Origin: Trissonchulus latispiculum
Taxonomy: Eukaryota > Nematoda > Enoplea > Enoplida > Ironidae
DNA length: 64,000 bases
NCBI GenBank assembly: GCA_030248195.1
Contig: JASAND010006560.1
Location: 1-64,000 of the forward strand
Direction: 5' to 3'
The notes below the pieces were generated by a model. It searched no databases. It had not been told where the DNA came from and saw nothing but the letters and a program-made list of their open reading frames with translations. Below, in pieces: positions 12,440 to 22,689 of the stretch (the stretch's first letter is position 1; each line of letters opens with the position of its first letter). Both the position numbers and the translations under genes were made by a program.

Positions 12440-12700
12440 TATGTTAATTATGAAATCAAGGTTCACGCTGGATTTTATTTTGGTGACTTTGACAGTTACT
12501 AACCAGCGTATCCTAATGATCAGTACCATTACTATGTTAAAAAGTCGACTGTAGGTGCATGAAACATTGAATCTAAGTAACTACTTTGGTATTGTTTAGT
12601 CAGAACCGTGGCTGGTACAGCAATACTAAGCAACAGGTCCACATGACTGCCTAATTGCATGATCATTACGTGAAATGTTCGCTCTGCTTCACAAAAACAG
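12440..12700. promoter_or_regulatory. Upstream block shared by the three gene copies (copy B)
   Basis: Shows the order of words seen upstream of copies A and C: 'ggtgcatgaaac...', 'ctggtacagcaatactaagcaac' and 'attgcatgat'. It is about 1.8 kb from exon 1 because the inverted-repeat element at 11.3-11.8 kb inserted in between. Confidence 0.35.
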
Positions 12701-13686
12701 ACGAACTGAAATTGAATCTGAGCAGCAACATATTACTGCAGTACAACTAATTGTGTTAGGGTAATTTAGAAATTGGGTTTGCTCCAGACAAGATCCGGTA
12801 GTTGAAAGTATGTTAACGTAGCATAAATATCACACTGATTAGTGATAATTTTCGTATGCATGAAGGTTACTGTAAATGAATGAAGAAAATAAATTATATG
12901 TAACTAGTGGCTTACGCATAGATACCAAGTTAGGGATCCATAAAGACTGCATGTCTACATCAGAAAGACGATGACCAACCCGCTCGCCGTCTTATCTTGT
13001 TTCTATTGTGAGAGTGCTCTAAAAATTATCCCCTTGAGCTGGGTGGCGCAAATTAATCGGATTGGTCAATAGTCAATAAGATTACTAAAACTACCTTTCC
13101 TTGCAGGTGCATCTCAAAACGGTTTGCAACTCTCTCCATCCTGTAAACGGGGCGGAGACTTCAGAGATCTAATTACCTGTTGGCTACAACTCACTAAGCG
13201 GTGCAAACCTTAACGCATACGGATTTAATTTAACAAAAAACATCATCCCAAAGATCGCATCAGTCGGTTGGAATCTTCGGAATTTATAACACATTGAAAA
13301 CTAGTCGCTGTTCGCAACAAATCAGACAGACATCCGGAAACATCGTGATCGTCCTGGTTAGCTCACACTACACAGTGGTCAGAATGGGTGTCAGTCAATA
13401 TGCAACGGCTTTTCGACTATATATAACACGACTATAGATTTTGTTTTCCACAAAAAGAAGCACATACTGAAAGGACACTGAAGATAGGGGATAGCCCTTT
13501 GGATAGAGAGAGAGGTCAACGTCTCGATAGATTGTGGCCTACACACTCCTCCTCATGATTTTTCCAATTAGTTGCAGCTCTAGACTGATTCTTATTGTGT
13601 GGGTCTGATGGTCTCCGCACAGCATGAAGATGGTGAAAGAAGTTTTGGGGGAATCGATTTAGTTCTAAAACTTCAGATCTCTCTAT

Positions 13687-13847
13687 GAATTTGTCGCAGT
13701 AAAGTAGTACATTTAGGGATGTACTACATCCCTAAAAATGTCAGTGATGTACTACATCACTAGTAGAGTGGTACATTAACCTCCAATATACAACTCTCCT
13801 AGTGATGTAGTACACCCCTGAATCTATTACTTTACTGCTTTCCTTGC
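13687..13847. mobile_element. Small palindromic MITE
   Basis: Ends GCAGTAAAGTAGTAC and its near-complement GATGTAGTAC...TACTTTACTGC, with repeated GATGTACTACAT inside. About 160 bp and non-coding. The rest of 12.7-14.17 kb shows no exon. Confidence 0.55.
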
Positions 13848-14173
13848 AGATTCAATTATACTCATTAGATATGTTGTACTCAGTAGTACATTACAGCGCA
13901 TTTTGAGATTACACAGAAACTGGGTGGGTACGGTCGGTGATCAGACGTAAACTAGCTTCAGTTTTGGTATTTTACAATTTTCACATGAAAAAATCTGCCA
14001 ACTAAAGACAACAAATATAGATCATTGCGAATATTACACAATCAATAATGTTTACTCATAGGTTTTCAAAAATTATCACAAGAAATTTTGTTGCAGTTAG
14101 GTTGCCGTTGCACTCTAATAATGTTATTGTTTACGCGTAAGGTTGTCATTTTCGGATGACTGCTTTGATGCAG

Positions 14174-17100
14174 TCAACAAGTCGGTTCTGTGAACAAATA
14201 GTGATCAATTCCTAAATCAGACCACCCTTCACTGATCAGATTATCCCTTTGATCGGAGTCAGCTAATCTATTTGATGTATTCTTCCTCATAAGAATGGAC
14301 TCTTTGTACTGCCTTGGATCAAGGCTGGAAGGATCAGTTATGGCGTAGCATATTTCCCATTCTATTTTGTACCCATTGGCTAGTGCAATGTCCACTATTT
14401 CTGGAACATAAACATGTAGCTCTACCCAGGGCATGTATGTTATTGCTATCCATATACAGTTTACGAAAACATTTAAAATACTCCATCACTACAGCTAGGT
14501 TGATACCATGATTTTTTCAAAGGTTTTCACCCACTGACTTTTGCACTCACGTCAGTTGTTTCAAACAGACATGATGATACAAACAAACCTTGTCTTACAG
14601 TGAACAAGTGATCGAATGCAGTAGGATGATACATGCGTTTAAGTGAAGCCATGGCTATGCCAGGCAGTTCCACCGAGGAACAGTAACCTTGCACATTCTG
14701 CCATGTATAAGTGCTTCCTTCACTTTTGTCGACAGTGTAAAGATGGTCTGTATTTCCGAACACATTAACCGTCTTATAGTGAAGAGCCAATGCTGTTGGA
14801 CAGATTGTCGTTGTTCGGATAGTGTTTGATACTGACAGCGAGTTTGTAGAGATTGTGGTAGAATCTACAATAGCAGTTTTGTGGGTTGTGCACTGCTCAG
14901 TTAACTGCAATAATAGAAGTTTTTCAATTAAAACCAGTTGCGTACTGCAACCTCGGTCTGGCGAATACTTTCTTGACGCAAAGTAGATGAAAGAATAAGG
15001 GACGTAAGGTATTAGTATTACTTTGTGCAAGTTTTAACATTTGCAGACTTTAATTCTTTATGAAAATTGACGAGCCCTTCCAAACATACTATTTTGGTGC
15101 TCTATATTAACGTTTTATGATCAGTTATGGATTCCTAGGTGAAAAAGATAAGAAATTTCTAGGCTTTTGACCTGAATCTTTCTACATGCAATACGATTGG
15201 ATTAGATTAGCTGCTATGGAAGGAAAGAAATAACGGAAATGAACATTTTTGCTTTAACAACCATTGAGCTATTTCAATTAGGTAGGTTAGCGTAAACGAA
15301 AACCTATATTTGGGGGCTGAAAAGTAGCTGTCTTTGCGAAGAAATCAGTTTCAACAAAATCACAGCCATAACTTAAGGACAGTTCATCTTATTAAGGGCT
15401 AATAAAAGTCATTCTGGCAAAACAACTGCTATTTTGATTGGAAAATCGAGTCCTCTAAAACTACGCAATGAATTTGCAGTATTTGTGTTGGTTTTGGCTA
15501 AAACAAATCGAGTAGCAATAAAACTCACTACTCAATAGCATTGCTTAATGTTTTACCTTCTGCCGTAGTTAGCAATTGCAGCTGACTGTCTAGTTTGCAC
15601 TGCATCTCGTGTGCACTGGCTCTGGAAATTTCGGTGCAACTTTTACTACTTTCCAATAAACTGATCACGGACTGAAAACACTGATCAATCCTCAACGAAT
15701 CCTCTGGGCTCGTGATACATCTGAAATAAACAAACGACCATAATGCAAGTGGAAACATTTTGTTCAGTTTTTATTCAGGCATTGAAAAAACGTGAACAGC
15801 TTTTGATACGAAAACAGCAATCTGGCTGGACAATCAAAAGATATTTAGTGCTTAGTGCCAGGTTTTAATCCCTGACACCAGTTGCCAAGACTCATACTCA
15901 ATTTAACAGCAAATACTAAACTTCATTCATTCATTCCATTTTTGTTTCCAAATCTTACCTGTGCCGGTTTTGGCAGGTTTCAAAGGCTTCTGTGCATTGT
16001 TGGCTATTAAAACAGTCCAACAGAAAAGGGCAACTGTTCGGTAAAGTTTCAAGAAATTTCAATGGATTCCATACAATACAACTGCAAAATAAAAAGTTGG
16101 ATAATTATATTTAATAGCAATTAACTGTGAACTGTAACTGTAACTGTAACTGTAATTAACCCATGAAATGATGGATTGCAAGCTCATATTATATGTTTAA
16201 ATTTAAGCACGCCTTTAATGAATTGGATTATGGGTAGCATCTAACTGCAAGTTCTCCCATATTATGCGACCTAGTGTCGAATTTAGAATATTCGCAGTAA
16301 ATAATTTGATTGCAATAAGGTTGAAGGTTCGTAGATGAGTGTGTAATAAGTCTGACTCTCCTACTTACTCGCTAACCAACTAGACCGAAGACGACACAAC
16401 CCTAAATTTAAGACACAAGTTTACTAAATTTTAGATAAGGATACTGGACATCTAAATTATCAAAATTACAAAATCAGAACAATTCTAATAATATTGTAGA
16501 AATGTGGGGCAAACACCACAACCCGCAAACGCAATATAGAAAGGGGGAAAGAAAAGGACATAACACAAACCTGAACGGGGTTCACCCCCAAAACACCCAA
16601 AATGATCCCCCAACCAGCATAAATCCGAATGACATGAAAAATGAGACGTACAAAACCGCCTCTCACCAGACTGAGAAAATTGATACTGACTAGTTGCGCG
16701 CTCAAAATTGAATGAAAAAGTGAATTAGCTATGTACGGCGTTGGACCGTACACAGCAGTATAATTTAGGTTGATTTTTCATGAAGTTAGCACCCACTTTT
16801 GAATATTTTAAAGTAAAATCAAGGAAATATTCTACACTAGCATAGAATTTAAGCCGAAATCTACTTAAAACTTTGAACATGATTCCTCAGTTTTTTTGTA
16901 ATAGTACGGCTTATGTAAAAATCTACAATTTATTTAAAGCAATGCCGATTTTCGAGAATCCACACATTCCTTGTTTTTCTCGCAGGTGTTGTTACATCTG
17001 AACTGGTGTCAAGTGCTCCTATGTCTGGAAGAATGGAATTTTGATGGAAAACTTTAATGTTTGACCAGGTGAAATGTTTCCGGCAAAAGTTTAAGTTATT

Positions 17101-18506
17101 TAAACATTATTCGGATTTTTGTAACAATTTTTTGGGGTTTGTTCTCGTTGAATGTTTGCTGTCTGTTGCGTTTTACTTACGTTTCAATTTAGCAAATAGA
17201 ACAATCACCTTTTGCCTACAACTTTGGAGCATCTTCTTCCCTCCTTGAACATCCGTCTGATCTCCTTCCTGCCCTCTCGATAACATTTTCGGCTAGTTCG
17301 CTTATTAGCGACAGCAAAGAAATGTGTGCGAGATTGTTTACGACAGCTGAAAAGAATAGTTATCATTTAATCGTTAGAACAACTTCAACAGTTGCATACA
17401 CAGAGTTGCAAAATACGCATGCAGTTTCAAAGCAACCTTCGTTATGCTCAACAGATTAGCATCTATGAATGCCCTTATCAAACCTAAAGACGTGGGATGA
17501 GCTTCAAAATGTTGTTTTTAACTATCTAAAAGCATCTTTAAAAATACCCATATCAAGAGGACGTTGACGAAGTTGTAGCGGACATTGATTTACCCAAAAC
17601 CCGAAAATTTAACAAAATTGCTGTTCCTCGTAACATGTGTAGTAGTAGCAGCAGCGACATTTTGACATAACTTGATTGTGATTAGACGAATGTTATGGCA
17701 TTATAATTACAAATCTGATTATGATAAAAAGCTAATTTTTGAAAATCATAGTTATAAATTTTCAAAAGTTTTTACTGACCTACTGCCGATGCAGGCGAAT
17801 CCGAATCAAAATTATCTATCTACTAGAGCCTACAGTAACGTGGCACGGTTGAAAAAAGGCCGGAGTAAAAGCAGTTTGAAATATGTTAGTGTTGAATTGA
17901 AACGAAAAACTTTAAATTTAAATTTAGAACTCGAACGATTGTCTTCGTTGTTGTGTTTACATTCGAATGTGCTTGAAAAAATTTTAAAAAATTGTGATTG
18001 AAATTTTTCGAAACAAATACATCAGCAACCAGTTCGAGAAAATAAAATTTAATAAACATCATGATGTTATCAATGCAGCAAACAAATAAACAAACAAATA
18101 AACAGATATCTGTTCAGCAAATATTAGCAACCAACCTTTTTGTACATGCCAGACTAGCTCTACGCATACAATTGAAGTTCGCTCGCAACAGATCACTGGC
18201 TCCTGTCATCTTCTAAATTTCATGGAATACAAATTTATTATCACAACAAATTCAGTATCATTTAAGGATACAGTGAAATATGATTGTTAACAAAACCTGA
18301 ATTGTTAGAGTTTAAGTCCTGCGATTGTTAACAGTTTTTCAGAATTTCTGATATTACGTCCTTGCTGGGTACTTTTATATATACCGATGGGTAATCTAAT
18401 AACGTTTAATCTTCTATGTAACATTTACAGTTTTAGTTTAGTTGAGGATTTAACTTACAATGCATATTGTACAGTAAATCAGCAAAGTGAGAAATGCAAT
18501 GTTCAT
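14174..18506 (-). CDS. Secreted cysteine-rich protein with C-terminal DUF5648-like region, copy C
   Basis: Seven exons, 350 aa: 18459-18506, 18136-18212, 17209-17346, 15959-16081, 15557-15720, 14589-14864 and 14174-14400. Exons 1, 3, 4 and 7 have exactly the same length as in copy B; exons 2, 5 and 6 differ by whole codons. The product has a 16-aa signal peptide (MNIAFLTLLIYCTICI) and a basic Cys-rich part (HFFAVANKRTSRKCYREGRK; NSCPFLLDCFNSQQC; IDQCFQSVISLLESSKSC). A Thr/Ser linker and DUF5648-like units follow (KRMYHPTAFDHLFTV; ANGY; EGWSDLGIDHYLF). This compact copy best shows the original gene structure. No catalytic motif is visible. Inference: secreted, disulfide-bonded, likely fast-evolving. 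Donors such as AG|GTTGGT, AG|GTGATT and AAG|GTTTGT are weak but conserved in copy B. Confidence 0.83.
16735..16850 (-). repeat. Dispersed repeat, shared with 46935-47045
   Basis: Read in reverse it gives GGAATATTTCCTTGATTTTA..., then 'gtgctaactt', then '...tgtgtacggtcca', closely matching 46935-47045 in plus orientation. It lies in the copy C upstream-exon region (intron 3) and is non-coding. Confidence 0.6.
17550..18001 (+). other. Open reading frames antisense to intron 2 of copy C
   Basis: On the plus strand inside the 789-base intron 2, one frame (about 17561-17668) gives EDVDEVVADIDLPKTRKFNK and more. A second (17672-18001, 109 codons) encodes a basic, helical stretch ending LNLELERLSSLLCLHSNVLE. 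They look like neighbouring pieces of one decayed gene or retrocopy. No family is recognised. The same intron in copy B has only a diverged 76-codon frame here, so the piece may be copy-specific. Confidence 0.25.
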
Positions 18507-18639
18507 GCTCAAGAACTAAAATAAATAGAAGAATTTAAAATCGCAGAAAAAAATTAAATCAAAAATCTCAACTTGAAAAGTGGAACACTAGCCATGTTGA
18601 ATACGTTTAAATGCTGCGCATAAGGAAAGTGAGTTCTCC

Positions 18640-19330
18640 CTTACCCAAAACTGTAATCGAAAGTGTGACAGATAATTAGTAAAACCAGGAACCAGTCATC
18701 ATGGTTGCTGACTACAACATCACGTTCTTTTGGATTCGCGTGCGGATGAATTTTTGGGGTGAGGTAACACCCGACCATTAACAAATTAATGGTCAGCCAG
18801 CCTTGGTCAGGCTCGTAACTAAATTTCTAGAACTAGCGCAATGTAGTGACTATTATCTAGTTATCAATAATTATTATTTGTAATTATTAATAACTTCTTC
18901 CTCTTTTTTCACGTAAGAGTTACAGGTTACTTTAGATTTCACGATTTGCATTTCTTTGAACCATAGACAAACTCATAATTGAAATAATTCATTCAACAGC
19001 GTTTACTCATGTTGCTATTATTATATCGCATATCCCATTCTTCACAGTTTTCTGTTTATTCTGTACTGCTTATGTGTAACACTGAATTAAAAGTAAATTA
19101 ACCGAAAGTTTCGGTCGTGAAATAACACACCGCCTATTTCTGTGTTTACTATTAATAACAATCAAAGTACTGTGTTGACCTTACAGGATGGAATTCTTTC
19201 CTTCTGAGGAGAACAAGAGATGACAATAATAAAACACAAATGGGATTGGGTTAGTTATTGCCGGTAAGATTTTACTCGACCAAGCTTTAATTCGTACGGC
19301 AACGATCAGTTGCAGTTTCTCTCTGATTTA
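18640..19330. other. Intergenic stretch upstream of copy C
   Basis: No exon or clear repeat recognised; AT-rich. Leads into the conserved upstream block. Confidence 0.4.
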
Positions 19331-19339
19331 CACAAACGT

Positions 19340-19640
19340 GAATAGAATTGAAATTGCTATTGTCTGACAACTGGTTATTTCCGCCTGTCTTTCGATTAGG
19401 TTAATTATTAAATTTATTTTCAGGTCAGACACGACATGGTTCAGAGGACCCAGTAGCTTGCAAAACTATAGTATTAATATCATATTCAATAATAACAATT
19501 TTAGGAGTAATAATTTTCATTGGTAAAAAGGCTATGGTTGATGGATGCTAAATAAATTTACGTAACTACAGTTTGTGCACTATAGCCAAAACGGTGCCTG
19601 GTATAGCATCACCAAGCATCGAATTCTAAGTCGAGATGTC
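19340..19640. promoter_or_regulatory. Upstream block shared by the three gene copies (copy C)
   Basis: 'gcctgtctttcgattaggttaattatta' agrees with 'gcctgtctttccactaccttaattatga' of copy A. 'ggatgctaaataaatttacg' and 'tggtatagcatcaccaagca' match copies A and B. Distance to exon 1 is about 0.85-1.1 kb. Likely a duplicated 5' flank or promoter region. Confidence 0.4.
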
Positions 19641-19809
19641 ATTTCTTGGCTTTGCATAACAATGCTCAGTTCAAAATATACCTGTATTAGAATGGCCGAG
19701 GTCGACCTCTCAGAATCTGGTCACACTATGTTTTTCGGACTCCCCATGGCCTGGGGAGTCACACCTCAGGGGGGGGGTCACCGGAGGTCACATACTTAAA
19801 ACCTTGGTG

Positions 19810-20680
19810 AACTCGGGTGCCGACCTCGGCACCCGAAAAAAATTTTTTGTCTCCGATCCGGACCAGTCTCCAACAGCAGAAACTAGGCACCCCCCCGATA
19901 TCAAAAAACCATGTGTGACCAGATTCCGTTGGGTCAATTTTGAGCTATGGCCTTGTTCACCGTCAGTTCACCCGAGTTCACCCTGTTCACCGGTGCCGGT
20001 GTCGGCACCCATTTCTATACTACTGCCAATCTGGTTCCCGTTACCATGTGTGTATTAAGCACTCGCTGGGGAGTCCAGAAAACCACGTGTGAACAAAATC
20101 CGTCCACACAATTTTGAGTTATGGCCTTGTTCCCCATCTGTTCATCCTGAGTTCACCCTGTTCACCGGTGCCGGTGTCGGCACCCATTTTTCAGAAGGCC
20201 CCAGATCTGGTTCCCGTTAGCATGTGCGTATTAAGCACTCGCTGGGGAGTCCAAAAAACCACGGGTGAACAAGATCGGTCCAGACAATTTTGAGTTATGG
20301 CCTTTTTCACGACCTGTTCACCCAAAGTTCACCCTGTTCACAGGTGCCGGTGTCGGCACCCATTTTACAAAAGGCCTCAGATCTGGTTCCCGTCAGAATG
20401 CACGTATTAAGCACTCGCTGGGGAGTCCAGAAAACCACGGGTGAACAAAATCCGTCCACACAATTTTGAGTTATGGCCTTTTTCACCACCTGTTCACCCA
20501 AAGGTCACCCTGTACACCGGTGCCGGTGTCGGCACCCATTTTTCAAAAAGCCTCAGATCTGGTTCTTTCGTGGTGAGCGTACTGCCTGGGTCTGGGGAAC
20601 ACCAAAAACGCAGTGTGAACAAATTTGAACCACCCTAGTAGGACCCCTAGGGCTGTTCACCCCCCGCTTTGAGGTAAACC
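19810..20680 (+). repeat. Satellite array 1: ~175-bp monomers with palindrome
   Basis: Palindromes GTGCCG-N4-CGGCAC recur at 19818, 19993, 20168, 20344 and 20519, spaced 175-176. Monomers share 'gcactcgctggggagtcca', 'gaacaaratccgtccacac' and 'ttgagttatggcc'. Open frames across it are repeat by-products. Confidence 0.9.
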
Positions 20681-21805
20681 GGGTGCCGGCCTCGGCACCC
20701 ATTTTCGAAAAGTCCTCAGATCCGGCTCGTTCGTGGTGAACGCAAAGCCTGGGTCTGGGGAACACCAAAAGACGCAGTGTGAACAAATTTGAACCACCCT
20801 AGTAGGACCCATAGGGCTGTTCACCCCCCATTTTGAGGAAAACCGGGTGCCGGCCTCGGCACCCATTTTCCAAAAGGCCTCAGATCGGGTTCTCTCGTGG
20901 TGAGCGTACAGCCTGCGTCTGGGGAACACCAAAAAACGCAGTGTGAACAAATTTGAGCCACCCTAGTAGGACCCATAGGGCTGTTCACCCCCCGTTTTGA
21001 GGAAAACCGGGTGCCGGCCTCGGCACCCATTTTCCAAAAGGCCTCAGATCTGGTTCTGTCGTGGTGAGCGAACAGCCTGCGTCCTGGGAACACCGAAAAA
21101 TGCAGTGTGAACAAATTTGAACCACCCTAGTAGGATCCCTAGGGCTGTTCACCCCCCGTTTTGAGGAAAACCAAGTGCCGGCCTCGGCACCCATTTTTCA
21201 AAAGGACAAATGGACAAAAGGCAGTGTGGACAAATTTGAACCACCCTAGTAGAACCCCTAGGGCTGTTCACCCCCCGTTTTGAGGAAAACCGGGTGCCGG
21301 CCTCGGCACCCATTTTTCAAAAGGCCTCAGATCTGGTTCTCTCGTGGTGAGCGTACAGCCTGGGTCTGGGGAACACCAAAAGACGCAGTGTGAACAAATT
21401 TGAACCACCCTAGTAGGACCCCTAGGGCTGTTCACCCCCCGTTTTGAGGAAAACCGGGTGCCGGCCTCGGCTCCCATTTTTCAAAAGGCCTCAGATCTGG
21501 TTCTGTCGTGGTGAGCGAACAGCCTGCGTCCTGGGAACACCGAAAAATGCAGTGTGAACAAATTTGAACCACCCTAGTAGGATCCCTAGGGCTGTTCACC
21601 CCCCGTTTTGAGGAAAACCAAGTGCCGGCCTCGGCACCCATTTTTCAAAAGGCCTCAGAAACGGCTCGTTCGTGGTGAACGCAAAGCCTGGGTCTGGGGA
21701 ACACAGAAAAACGCAGTGTGAACAAATTTGAAAGACCCCAGTTGTACCCATAGGGCTGTTCACCCCCCAGTTTGAGGAAAAGCGGGTTCCGGGGTCGGCA
21801 CCCAA
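20681..21805 (+). repeat. Satellite array 2: 164-bp monomers with palindrome
   Basis: Palindromes GTGCCGGCCTCGGCAC at 20683, 20847, 21011, 21175, 21294, 21458 and 21622, plus a decayed one near 21786. Spacing is 164 except one 119-bp unit (21175-21294) with an internal deletion. Monomers share 'aaggcctcagatctggttc', 'gtgaacaaatttgaaccacc' and 'agggctgttcacccccc'. The 69-97-codon minus-strand frames, one per monomer, reflect the repeat and not genes. Confidence 0.93.
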
Positions 21806-21901
21806 GTATTAATAGTCTTTGTCCATGATTAACGGACGTTTCCAGCATTTCTAGCAATCGCATGTAGCTCCTAGATGTGACGCTGAGCAGGGAATGTAAA
21901 C

Positions 21902-22500
21902 AGGAAGAGAAGCAGGGGGTCTGGGGGGTGCAACCCCCCCAGAAGCTGAGCGATTTTTGTAAAATTCTAGGCTCCAGGAATTAATTCTAGGCACTTTTCA
22001 GCAACTGTAGGACGCAATGGACTTGCTGTAAGTAACTCCTGGCAGCGAGGCTCAGCACCTAATGGTGCTAGGAAGAGAAGCAGGGGGTCCGGGGGGTGCA
22101 ACCCCCCAGAAGCTGAGCGATCTTTTTTTAAAATTCAAGGCTCCAGGAATTAATTCTAGGCACTTTTCAGCAACTGTAGGACGCAATGGACTTGCTGTAA
22201 GTAGCTCCTGGCAGCGAGGCTCAGCACCGAATGGTGCTAGGAAGAGAAGCAGGGGGTCTGGGGGGTGCAACCCCCCAGAAGCTGAGCGATTTTTTTAAAA
22301 TTCAAGGCTCCAGGAATTAATTCTAGGCACTTTTCAGCAATTGTAGGACGCAATGGTCTTGCTGTAAGTAGCTCCTGGCAGCGATACTCAGCACCCAGTG
22401 GTGCTAGGAAGTGAAGCAGGGGGTTTGTGGGGTGCAACCCCCCAGAAGCTGAGCGAATTTTTTAAAGTTCAAGGCTCCAGGAATTAATTCTAGGCACTTG
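21902..22500 (+). repeat. Satellite array 3: four ~168-bp units
   Basis: Units begin with 'aggaagagaagcaggggg' near 21902, 22070, 22239 and 22406. They share 'ggggtgcaaccccccagaag', 'ctccaggaattaattctagg' and 'tgtaggacgcaatgg'. This array lacks the palindrome but keeps nearly the same period. Confidence 0.92.
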
Positions 22501-22689
22501 GCAAATTGTCCAAAATCGATTTTGGGCCATCTTTGACCCCCCACAACTCCCTCAAAACTTTATTGATTTTCCTCAAATTTTTTTTCGCGTACAGTCAGCG
22601 GCATGGTAAATACGTAGGAAGCGGAGAACAAATTTTAGCATGCATCGATCGATCAGGATCTACCACTGAAGTTGGCAAAAATGTCAAAT

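Noticed and set aside
20307..21863. Series of 64-97-codon minus-strand frames
   Set aside because: One per satellite monomer with the same sequence; they follow the 164-bp period and are not genes.
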